Source of the DNA: Roseateles amylovorans
Lineage (GTDB): Bacteria; Pseudomonadota; Gammaproteobacteria; Burkholderiales; Burkholderiaceae_C
Reading direction: 5' to 3'
NCBI RefSeq assembly: GCF_025398155.2
Contig: NZ_CP104562.2
Location: forward strand, 62,001 to 126,000
DNA: 64,000 bases
In this document: in pieces, positions 25,909 to 33,347 of the stretch
Layout: the number at the start of each line of letters is the position of its first letter
Numbering within the stretch: the first letter of the stretch is position 1
Program-made: the position numbers and the translations under genes
Notes under the pieces: model-generated
Seen by the model: only the letters and a program-made list of their open reading frames with translations
What the model was told of the DNA's origin: nothing
The model's database searches: none

Positions 25909-25956
25909 CTTATCGATATTTGTTGGAGGACAGGTCCGGGCCGGATTCGAATAATG
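25909..25956. promoter_or_regulatory. Sulfur-site variant before the CysB paralogue
   Basis: CTTAT at 25909-25913 and CGAATAATG at 25948-25956 (one base off CGAATAAGG) sit in the 166-base gap before the second CysB-type gene, in a locally AT-rich stretch. The right-hand site overlaps a further dyad around GAATTC. This could be an autoregulatory or cross-regulatory site. Confidence 0.35.
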
Positions 25957-25998
25957 AATTCGCATCAGCCCCATGACCGTCCACCACGATAGCGACCG

Positions 25999-26946
25999 AT
26001 GAACTTCCAGCAATTGCGTTCCGTCCGCGAAGCTCAGCGCCGCGGCTTCAATCTCACCGAGGTGGCGCAGGCGCTGCACACCTCGCAGCCCGGCGTCAGC
26101 CGTCAGATCCGCGAACTGGAAGACGAACTCGGCATCGACATCTTCATCCGCGCCGGCAAGCGGCTCACCGGGCTGACCGAGCCGGGTCGCAATGTGATGC
26201 CCATCGTCGAGCGGCTGCTGCGCGAAGCGGAGAACCTGCGCCGCGCCGGCGAGGACTTCGCCCGCGCCGACCGCGGCCACCTGCGCATTGCCGCCACCCA
26301 CAGCCAGGCGCGCTACGCCTTGCCGCCCGCGGTGCGCGATTTCCGCAACACCCATCCCGATGTCAGCCTGCAGTTCCAGCAGGGCACGCCGCAGCAGGTG
26401 GCCCGGCTGCTGATCGACGGCGAAGCGGACATCGGCATCGCCACCGAAGCGCTGGCGCTGCATCCCGAGTTGCTGACGCTGCCCTGCTACCGCTGGACCC
26501 ACACCGTGCTGGTGCCGCCGGATCACCCGCTTGCGGCCGAAGCCGCCGAGGGCCGGCCACTGACGCTGGAGCGGCTGGCGGAGTTCCCCATCATCACCTA
26601 CGAGACCGGCTACACCGGCCGCTCCCACATCGATGAGGCGTTCTCGCGCGCCGGCATCGACCTGAACGTGGTGCTGGTGGCCATGGATGCGGACGTGATC
26701 AAGACCTATGTCGAGCTGGGCCTGGGCGTGGGCATCGTCGCGGCGATCGCCTATGACGAAGAGCGCGACCGACTGCTGCGTGCGATCGATGCCCGTCATC
26801 TGTTCGCCGACAACCTGACCCGCCTGGCGATGCGCCGTGACGCGTACCTGCGCGACTATGTCTATGACTTCGTCGAGACCTTCGCGCCACCGCTTCATCG
26901 CGCCATCGTCGAGCAGGCGCGGCTGGGGTCAGGTCTTTCGGACTGA
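25999..26946 (+). CDS. CysB/Cbl-type LysR regulator, paralogue
   Basis: A 315-residue regulator clearly paralogous to the CysB just upstream (QLRSVREAQRRGFNLTEVAQALHTSQPGVSRQIRELEDELGIDIF; TYETGYTGRSHIDEAF). In enteric bacteria the second CysB-like protein, Cbl, controls sulfonate and sulfate-ester use when sulfate is scarce. By analogy this one may control the TauD-like operon or the downstream TonB receptor and second sulfate-binding protein. It ends 367 bases before the receptor start. Confidence 0.88.
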   Translation: MNFQQLRSVREAQRRGFNLTEVAQALHTSQPGVSRQIRELEDELGIDIFIRAGKRLTGLTEPGRNVMPIVERLLREAENLRRAGEDFARADRGHLRIAATHSQARYALPPAVRDFRNTHPDVSLQFQQGTPQQVARLLIDGEADIGIATEALALHPELLTLPCYRWTHTVLVPPDHPLAAEAAEGRPLTLERLAEFPIITYETGYTGRSHIDEAFSRAGIDLNVVLVAMDADVIKTYVELGLGVGIVAAIAYDEERDRLLRAIDARHLFADNLTRLAMRRDAYLRDYVYDFVETFAPPLHRAIVEQARLGSGLSD

Positions 26947-27159
26947 CGGCGCGCCGGGACTCATCGCCTTCGCCTTCAATTGCCACGCCGACCGAGCACG
27001 GCGGGTGCAAGGAGGGCGCGCGGCGGCGCCCATCAGGCACATCTCGACCCCGCGGCCGACCCTCTCCTGACTGCGGTATCCACACCACAACGCGTGGATC
27101 GATCGCCCGGAACGCCGATGGCATCGGCCTTCCGACGCATTGCGTCGCCGGTGCAATGC

Positions 27160-27205
27160 AAAGCAGAAACGATTGGTTCACCGCGACGACACGGATTCCT
27201 AGAGT
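27160..27205 (+). promoter_or_regulatory. Probable promoter of the TonB-dependent receptor gene
   Basis: AAAGCAGA (27160-27167), nine bases, TTCACC (-35 candidate, 27177-27182), 17 bases, then TAGAGT (-10 candidate, 27200-27205). The second sulfate-binding-protein gene has the same elements with identical spacing. The -35 is poor, which suits an activator-dependent promoter. It lies in the 367-base gap 26947-27313, which otherwise holds nothing I can name. Confidence 0.5.
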
Positions 27206-27313
27206 GCGGCCTCACCGCGTCGCTGAGCGCTCATCCGGCGACCGGTGATTCCGGATCCGACGTCCCCACCACGACGGTCGGTCCCGGTTCGTCACCTCAC
27301 CAAGGAAACGCTC

Positions 27314-30094
27314 TTGAAGCTGCACGTCGAGGTCGCTCAAGCGACCGGTTGGGCCGCCGCATTGGCCGCGGCCCTGGCCACCGGCTGGCCCCTGTCCGCG
27401 GCCCGCGCCGCTGAACTCGCCGCCCCGGCCCCCTCCGCCTCCGCGCCCACCTCCTCACCCACTCCAGCGCCCGCTGCGCCGTCGACCAGCGACACCGCAC
27501 TGCCTGCGGTGGTCGTGACCGGTTCGCGGATTTCCCGCATCCAGAATGAAGGTCCCAGTCCGGTCACCATCATCCGGTCGGAAGACCTCGATCGCCTGGG
27601 CTATCGGAATGTCTCCGATGCGCTCAACGGCCTGACGGAGAACACCGGCTTCACCCAGGGAGAGGACTTCGGCAACACCTTCACCCCGGCCGCCAATGCA
27701 ATCAGCCTGCGTGGCCTCGGTCCCAACCACACGCTGGTGCTGGTGAACGGACGCCGGGTGGCGGACTACCCGAGTCCCTACAACGGCTCGACCAACTTCG
27801 TGAACATTGCCAACATCCCGTCGGCCTTGATCGATCGGATCGAGGTGCTCAGCGGGGGCGCCTCCTCGGTCTATGGCTCCGATGCAATCGCCGGCGTGGT
27901 CAACATCGTGCTCAAGCGCAAAGTGGAGGGCGTGACCGTCAATCTGCGCGCCGGTGGCACCGAGCGCGGTGGCGGCGAGAACGCCCGCGCGCAGATCACC
28001 GGCGGCTTCGAGTCCGGAGCGTGGCAGGGCGTGCTGGGCGTGGAGTTCAGCGGGCGCGAGCCGATCTGGAGCCGTCAGCGCGACTTCATGTCCGACAGCT
28101 CGGTCAACGGCGCGGCACCCTCGGTGGTGTTCGGCCGACGCAATGCCGCCACCGGGCGCTACCTCGATCCGGGCGCCGCCTGCGAGGCGGTCCAGCCGCT
28201 GTTCGACGGATCGGTGAAGGCCGTCAGCTCCCGCACCGGGGTGTACTGCGGCAGCGGCCGCGCGTCGCCGAGCTTCTGGACCACCCAGACCGGCAACCGC
28301 AGCGCCCAGGCCGCCGGCTCGCTGACCTACACGGTTCACAGCGGGCTGGAGTTGTTCGTGGAAGGCCAGTTCGGCTGGGCCCGTACCGAGAACAACACCC
28401 GGGGTCCGAGCTGGACCTCGGAAGCGGCCGGCAAGGGCTATTTCCGCAACAGCACCACCGGCCTGCTGGAGACCTGGACGCGTCGCCTGTCGCCGGAGGA
28501 GATCGGCGGGGCCGACCGCTTCAACCGTCGCTGGCAAGATGCCACCCACAACGTCGCCGTCGGCGCACGGGGCGAGCTGTCGCCGACCTGGACCTACGAG
28601 GTCGCCGCCACCAGCGCCTACTACCTCAACCGCACCACCACGCCGCGCCTGCTCGCGGGTGTGGACACCCTGCTGCTCGGGCCGAAGCAAGGTGTGGACG
28701 CCGACGGCGTGGCCGTCTATGCGGCTGATCCGCAGCGTCTGTTCCGTCCGCTGACCACCGCCGAGTACGACAGCATCATCGGCGCGAGCAAGGGTCGCAA
28801 CAGCAGCTGGAACCAACAGCTCAGCGCCAGTGCCAGCGGGAACTGGCTGACGCTGCCCGGCGGTCCGCTGCGTGCGGCATTGGTCGCGGAGGCGGGCAAG
28901 CAGGGCTTTGCCAACCTGACCGATCCGCGACTGGGCCAGGGCGTGTTCTACAACACCACCGAATCGGCCTCGATCCGCGGCACCCGCGATCGTCTGGCAC
29001 TCGGCGGCGAGCTGAATGCACCGATCACCCGCCAGCTCACCGCAACCCTGGCGGCGCGGCATGACCGCTATCACTTTGCCGGCCGCAACGATGCCAGCAC
29101 CACCTACAACGCGGGGCTGGAGTTCCGTCCGCTGTCGTCGCTGCTGCTGCGTGCGCAGCATGCCACCAGCTTCCGGGCGCCGGACATGAACTACATCTTC
29201 TCGCAGCAGACGCGGGGCTATTACTCGTCCTCGACCGACTATTACCGCTGCGCGCAGGCCGGCCAGCCGATCGACACCTGCGAGTTCACCGACCTCTCAC
29301 CAGGCTTCAACTTCTCGCGCAACGGCTCGAAGGATCTGAAGGCGGAGCGCGGTCGTTCCTGGGGCCTGGGCGCGGTGTGGCAACCGTCGCAGTCCTTCGA
29401 TGCCTCGCTGGACCTGTGGAAGATTGCCATCCGCGACCTGGTCACCGATCTGAGTGCGGACCGCGTGCTGCGTGACGAGGCCGACTGCCGGACCGGCATC
29501 AAGGACATCAACTCGCCGAGCTGCCAGGATGCAATCGGCCGCGTGCGCCGCAATCCGGCCGATGCGCTGGTGCGTCCGGGCGAGGTGGCGGAAATCCTGG
29601 TCAATCCGATCAATGCCTCCAAGGAATCCACCTGGGGCTTCGACATCGGCGCGCGTTACAGCTGGGCGACGCAGGATTGGGGCCGCTTCGTGCTGAACGC
29701 CAAATACACCGAGGTGCGGAGCTATCGCTATCAGCAGTTCGCCGGCGACAGCAACAACAACATGGTGGGCACGCCGGACTTCGGCGACTGGCCGAACAAG
29801 TTCAATGCCGGTCTGACCTGGCAGGTCGGCGCCTGGACGCACGCGCTGGCCGCGCAGCGCAACGGCAAGATCGCCCGGGAAGACCGCGAAGGCTGGCTGG
29901 GACCGTACTGGAACGTCAATGCCAGCACCGCGTGGCAGGTGGACCGCCGCACAAGCGTCGGCCTGACGGTCAACAACCTGTTCGACAAGGTGCGGCGCGA
30001 CCCGAGCGCGACCTGGCCGTTCTATCCGGTGGGCTACTACCTGCCGTACGGCCGGCAGGCCTGGATCGAAGTGACGCATCGATTCGGCGGCTGA
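27314..30094 (+). CDS. TonB-dependent outer-membrane receptor
   Basis: A 926-residue outer-membrane transporter. A TTG at 27314 is taken as start because AAGGAAA lies seven bases before it; a GTG at 27245 would add 23 residues. An export segment and a Pro/Ala/Ser-rich linker precede the TonB-box-like VVVTG (residues 66-70), then the plug domain (LGPNHTLVLVNGRRV, GGASSVYGSDAIAGVVNIV) and a 22-strand barrel. Three cysteine pairs lie in predicted outer loops (for example YRCAQAGQPIDTC). It ends VTHRFGG, not in the usual aromatic residue. Its place between a Cbl-like regulator and a sulfate-binding protein suggests uptake of a sulfur compound; the substrate is not known. Confidence 0.88.
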   Translation: MKLHVEVAQATGWAAALAAALATGWPLSAARAAELAAPAPSASAPTSSPTPAPAAPSTSDTALPAVVVTGSRISRIQNEGPSPVTIIRSEDLDRLGYRNVSDALNGLTENTGFTQGEDFGNTFTPAANAISLRGLGPNHTLVLVNGRRVADYPSPYNGSTNFVNIANIPSALIDRIEVLSGGASSVYGSDAIAGVVNIVLKRKVEGVTVNLRAGGTERGGGENARAQITGGFESGAWQGVLGVEFSGREPIWSRQRDFMSDSSVNGAAPSVVFGRRNAATGRYLDPGAACEAVQPLFDGSVKAVSSRTGVYCGSGRASPSFWTTQTGNRSAQAAGSLTYTVHSGLELFVEGQFGWARTENNTRGPSWTSEAAGKGYFRNSTTGLLETWTRRLSPEEIGGADRFNRRWQDATHNVAVGARGELSPTWTYEVAATSAYYLNRTTTPRLLAGVDTLLLGPKQGVDADGVAVYAADPQRLFRPLTTAEYDSIIGASKGRNSSWNQQLSASASGNWLTLPGGPLRAALVAEAGKQGFANLTDPRLGQGVFYNTTESASIRGTRDRLALGGELNAPITRQLTATLAARHDRYHFAGRNDASTTYNAGLEFRPLSSLLLRAQHATSFRAPDMNYIFSQQTRGYYSSSTDYYRCAQAGQPIDTCEFTDLSPGFNFSRNGSKDLKAERGRSWGLGAVWQPSQSFDASLDLWKIAIRDLVTDLSADRVLRDEADCRTGIKDINSPSCQDAIGRVRRNPADALVRPGEVAEILVNPINASKESTWGFDIGARYSWATQDWGRFVLNAKYTEVRSYRYQQFAGDSNNNMVGTPDFGDWPNKFNAGLTWQVGAWTHALAAQRNGKIAREDREGWLGPYWNVNASTAWQVDRRTSVGLTVNNLFDKVRRDPSATWPFYPVGYYLPYGRQAWIEVTHRFGG

Positions 30095-30159
30095 TCGGGC
30101 TGCCAGGGCGCCGCCAGCCGGCGGCGGCAGCGGCAGCGCCGACGCCCGACATCCAAGGG

Positions 30160-30193
30160 AAGGGACAGACTCCTCAGGGAGCGGTCCCTTTTT
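30160..30193 (+). terminator. Rho-independent terminator of the receptor gene
   Basis: A 7-bp stem (AAGGGAC / GTCCCTT) with a 17-base loop merges into TTTTT. It lies 66 bases after the receptor stop and just before the promoter of the next gene. Confidence 0.75.
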
Positions 30194-30203
30194 CATGCAA
30201 AGC

Positions 30204-30249
30204 AAAGCAGATCTTGTTGGTTCACTTTCCGGTAGGGATTGCCTACATT
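30204..30249 (+). promoter_or_regulatory. Probable promoter of the second sulfate-binding-protein gene
   Basis: AAAGCAGA (30204-30211), nine bases, TTCACT (30221-30226), 17 bases, TACATT (30244-30249). The layout matches the receptor promoter exactly, and the nine bases end in TTGG in both. An ATGCAAAGCA lies a few bases upstream in each case. Confidence 0.5.
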
Positions 30250-30283
30250 GGGGGCACCCCCAACACTGCCCAGAGAAGACCCA

Positions 30284-31294
30284 GTGAACGCTCTCCGCCG
30301 CACCCTCTCGCTGCTTGCTGCCGCCACCCTCCTGGGCGGGGCCACGTGGGCCCAGGCCCAGACCACGCTGCTGAACGTCTCCTACGACCCGACGCGCGAG
30401 CTGTACCAGGACTTCAATGCCGCCTTCGCCAAATCGTGGAAGGCCAAGACGGGGGAGACCGTCACCATCAAGAACTCCCACGGCGGTTCGGGCAAGCAGG
30501 CCCGCTCGGTGATCGACGGCCTGGATGCCGACATCGTCACCCTGGCATTGGCCTACGACATCGACGCGCTGTACGACCACGGCAAGCTGGTGCCCGCAGA
30601 CTGGCAAAAGCGCCTGCCCAGCAATGCCTCGCCCTACACCTCGACCATCGTGTTCCTGGTCCGCAAGGGCAATCCCAAGCACATCAACGACTGGCCGGAT
30701 CTGGCCCGCAGCGGCGTGGACGTGATCACGCCCAACCCCAAGACGTCCGGCGGCGCCCGTTGGAACTACCTGGCGGCCTGGGGCTATGCCCTGAAGCAGC
30801 CGGGCGGCAATGCCGAGTCGGCCAAGGCCTTCGTCAAGCGCATCTATGCCAACACCAAGGTACTGGACTCCGGCGCCCGCGGTTCAACCACCACCTTCGT
30901 GGAACGCGGCATCGGCGATGTGCTGATCGCCTGGGAGAACGAGGCCTACCTGGCGGTCAAGGAACTCGGTCCGAACAAGTTCGAGATCGTCACCCCCAGC
31001 CTGTCCATCCTGGCCGAGCCGCCGGTGTCGGTGGTCGACAAGAACGTCGACAAGAAGGGCACCCGCAAGGTGGCCCAGGCCTACCTGGAATATCTCTATT
31101 CGCCCGAAGGCCAGACCATTGCAGCGAAGAACTACTACCGGCCGCGCGATACCAAGGTGGCGGCGCAGTTTGCCAAGCAGTTCGCGCCGGTGAAGCTGTT
31201 CACCATCGACGAGCTCTTCGGCGGCTGGCGCAATGCCCAAAAGACCCATTTCGACGATGGCGGCGTATTCGATCAGATCAGCGCCGCCCGCTGA
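30284..31294 (+). CDS. Second periplasmic sulfate-binding protein
   Basis: A 336-residue paralogue of the Sbp encoded at 20588, with conserved TTLLNVSYDPTRELYQDFN, NSHGGSGKQARSVIDGLDADIVTLALAYDID and SGGARWNYLAAWGYA. A GTG at 30284 is taken as start because it gives a normal signal peptide (MNALRRTLSLLAAATLLGGATWAQA). It has no permease or ATPase of its own and so probably supplies the CysTWA complex, perhaps with different affinity or under different control. It has its own promoter and terminator. Confidence 0.92.
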   Translation: MNALRRTLSLLAAATLLGGATWAQAQTTLLNVSYDPTRELYQDFNAAFAKSWKAKTGETVTIKNSHGGSGKQARSVIDGLDADIVTLALAYDIDALYDHGKLVPADWQKRLPSNASPYTSTIVFLVRKGNPKHINDWPDLARSGVDVITPNPKTSGGARWNYLAAWGYALKQPGGNAESAKAFVKRIYANTKVLDSGARGSTTTFVERGIGDVLIAWENEAYLAVKELGPNKFEIVTPSLSILAEPPVSVVDKNVDKKGTRKVAQAYLEYLYSPEGQTIAAKNYYRPRDTKVAAQFAKQFAPVKLFTIDELFGGWRNAQKTHFDDGGVFDQISAAR

Positions 31295-31397
31295 TCAGCG
31301 ATCCGCTCTCCCCACCTGACCCGTTTGTCTCCTCGGTCGGTCGATCCGCGCACCCGCAAGGTTAAGGACACCACGACCGTTTGCTCTGTGCGAGCAG

Positions 31398-31436
31398 CCC
31401 CGCCCTGGCGCCCACGCCGGCGGGGTTCTTTTTTTT
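31398..31436 (+). terminator. Rho-independent terminator of the second sulfate-binding-protein gene
   Basis: A 7-bp stem (CCCCGCC / GGCGGGG) with a 14-base loop is followed by TTC and eight Ts. It lies about 100 bases past the stop, in the gap 31295-31647, which otherwise contains only the leader of the next gene. Confidence 0.9.
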
Positions 31437-31647
31437 GGGTTTGACGGGCATCCATCTGTCCTGCGGAATCGAACGACCGTGCGTGGATGGATTGCGACAC
31501 CCCCCAGAGGGCGCGCGCCGCGCAGTGCGGTCGGCCATCCGACACCGTTATGCTGCGGACGTGATGAGTCTTGCCCGCCCGCACCAATTCCTGGCGCCTC
31601 CACCGTCTCTGGCCGGACGCCCCCCGGGCGCGGCGATTGCGGTGTCC

Positions 31648-32523
31648 ATGCGCGCCGCCGTGCAGGCCTTGGCGGTCATCCTGGCCGCGACGGTGGTGTC
31701 ACCCACGGCGGCACTGGCGGCCGGACCGGCAGTGGAGCGCATCACTTGGCTCACCTCGGACAACACCGGCATGCCGGGGGTCTCCGACCCGACCGGCGTC
31801 ACCGGCGCCATGATCCGGCTCATCAGCAAGCACTGGCCCCAGGTCAAGCACGACATCCTGATCGCCAACACCAAGCGCAGCTGGCAGATGATCGAGAACG
31901 GTCAGCAGGTCTGCCGCGCCAATGTGGTCCGCACGCCCGACCGGGAGAAGGTGGCCTATTTCATCAACACCCAGCTGACGCCGCCGCCGCAGTTGATCGT
32001 GCGTCGGGATCAAGTCGCTCGCCTGCCGAGGCTGGCATCCGGCGAGGTCCAGTTGCCGCAGCTGCTCGCGAATCCGCAGTTGCGCGGCGCGCTGATCGAT
32101 GGCCGCAGCTACGGCACCGCCCTGGACGAGCTGCTGGCGCACCGGCCTGCGAATGCGGCGGTGACCTTCTATGCGCCGCGCGATTTCGGCGGACGCGTGC
32201 TGCAGATGCTCAGCCTCGATCGTGCGGACTACTCGATCGACTACGACATGGCCCTGGTGATGGCAGGCGACCCCAAGGGCCTGGTGAGCGCGCCGATTCA
32301 CGGCGCCAGCGACTTGGTGATGGCCGGGATTGCCTGCCCCCGGACCGCCTGGGGGCTGGAAGCCATCCGGGGGCTCGATCGGGCGCTGGGGCGACCCGAG
32401 GCGGCGGCTTCCTTGCGTCGTGGACTGATGCGCTGGGTCACGCCGGAGACCCAGGCTCACTACGCCGCCCAGTTCGACGCCTTCTACCGCGAACGGGCCA
32501 AGCCTTCAAAAATCGAGCCATGA
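31648..32523 (+). CDS. Periplasmic binding-protein-like protein (family-3 related)
   Basis: A 291-residue exported protein. The ATG at 31648 was chosen because it gives a clean signal peptide (MRAAVQALAVILAATVVSPTAALA); an ATG at 31564 would add 28 residues. The mature part (ITWLTSDNTGMPGVSDPTGVTGAMIRLISKHWPQVKHDILIANTKRSWQMIENGQQVC) resembles a conserved group of stand-alone proteins distantly related to amino-acid ABC binding proteins. No transporter genes accompany it, so it may sense a ligand or have another periplasmic role. Function unknown. Confidence 0.75.
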   Translation: MRAAVQALAVILAATVVSPTAALAAGPAVERITWLTSDNTGMPGVSDPTGVTGAMIRLISKHWPQVKHDILIANTKRSWQMIENGQQVCRANVVRTPDREKVAYFINTQLTPPPQLIVRRDQVARLPRLASGEVQLPQLLANPQLRGALIDGRSYGTALDELLAHRPANAAVTFYAPRDFGGRVLQMLSLDRADYSIDYDMALVMAGDPKGLVSAPIHGASDLVMAGIACPRTAWGLEAIRGLDRALGRPEAAASLRRGLMRWVTPETQAHYAAQFDAFYRERAKPSKIEP

Positions 32524-32634
32524 GCCCCGCCACGGGCAGGACACTGTGGTCCACCCGAGGTAGATCGCATCAAGGCATCAAGGCGTCGAACGGTCGGGGC
32601 GCCGGACAGGATCCAGCGCCGCACCTGCTCAGGC

Positions 32635-33270
32635 TCAGCTCGCGTACTTGATGGAGCAGCCGTAGGGACGGGTGTTGGCTTGCGACACCTTCTTGCCTGC
32701 GGCCAGTTCACCGAGCGCGACCTTCACATAGGGCTCGGCCTTGGCGATGTCCTCAGGCTTGGCCGTGGCGATGCTGTCGATGCCGCCCTTGTAGACCAGC
32801 ACCCCTTGCGGATTGATGATGTAGAGATGGGGCGAGGTCTGCGCGCCATAGAGCTTGCCGATCTGGCCGCTGGGATCCAGCAGGGTGCCGCTGGGCGCCG
32901 AGCCGCGCTGCTCATTGAGCTTGATCGCCGTCGGGCCGTCGACGAAACCCTGCTGGCCCGGCGCCGACGAGATCACCTGCAGCCACACCACGCCCTTGGC
33001 GACCGCCTCCTTCTGCTGCGCCGGAATGTTGCCGCTGCCGTAATGCTTCTTGACGTAGGGGCAGTCGTGATTGGTCCATTCCAGCACCACCGTCTTGCCG
33101 CGCAGGCTCTCCAGGGAGAGCGTGCGGCCGTCTGCCGTCGTGGCGTTGAAGGCCGGCGCGGGTTGATCGATCTGAGCCTGAGCATGTGCCTGGCCCACGG
33201 CAGCAGCCAGCAGCGCGCCCATCAGCACGGTGCGGCGGGACACAACGGAGAACAGCGAGGTGGGGTTCAT
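32635..33270 (-). CDS. Exported redoxin-family (thioredoxin-like) protein
   Basis: A 211-residue thioredoxin-fold protein with a signal peptide ending QAHA. IDQPAPAFNATTADGRTLSLESLRGKTVVLEWTNHDCPYVKKHY gives the AhpC/TSA-like fold with a single active-site cysteine (DCPYVKK, no CxxC); SAPSGTLLDPSGQIGKLYGAQTSPHLYIINPQG follows, with the cis-proline. The last residues include another cysteine (RPYGCSIKY). It is likely a periplasmic thiol oxidoreductase or peroxidase-like protein. The DsbD-like gene 77 bases upstream on the same strand may supply its electrons. Confidence 0.85.
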   Translation of the reverse strand: MNPTSLFSVVSRRTVLMGALLAAAVGQAHAQAQIDQPAPAFNATTADGRTLSLESLRGKTVVLEWTNHDCPYVKKHYGSGNIPAQQKEAVAKGVVWLQVISSAPGQQGFVDGPTAIKLNEQRGSAPSGTLLDPSGQIGKLYGAQTSPHLYIINPQGVLVYKGGIDSIATAKPEDIAKAEPYVKVALGELAAGKKVSQANTRPYGCSIKYAS

Positions 33271-33347
33271 GGGAACTCTCCTTCAAATGATCAGAGGACC
33301 TGACGATGAGTGGACCCGAGCATCAAGCGACCACGTGGGTCCCTGGC

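Noticed and set aside
31486..31505. A third copy of the double-hairpin element
   Set aside because: A C-run followed by GAGGG and GCGCGC is present, but the second hairpin with loop CGCAG and the terminal TAGGGGGG are missing.
33325..33345. A parS-like CACGTG palindrome (also one near 30340)
   Set aside because: The flanks do not fit the TTTCACGTGAAA or TTCCACGTGGAA pattern; I found no convincing parS in the window.
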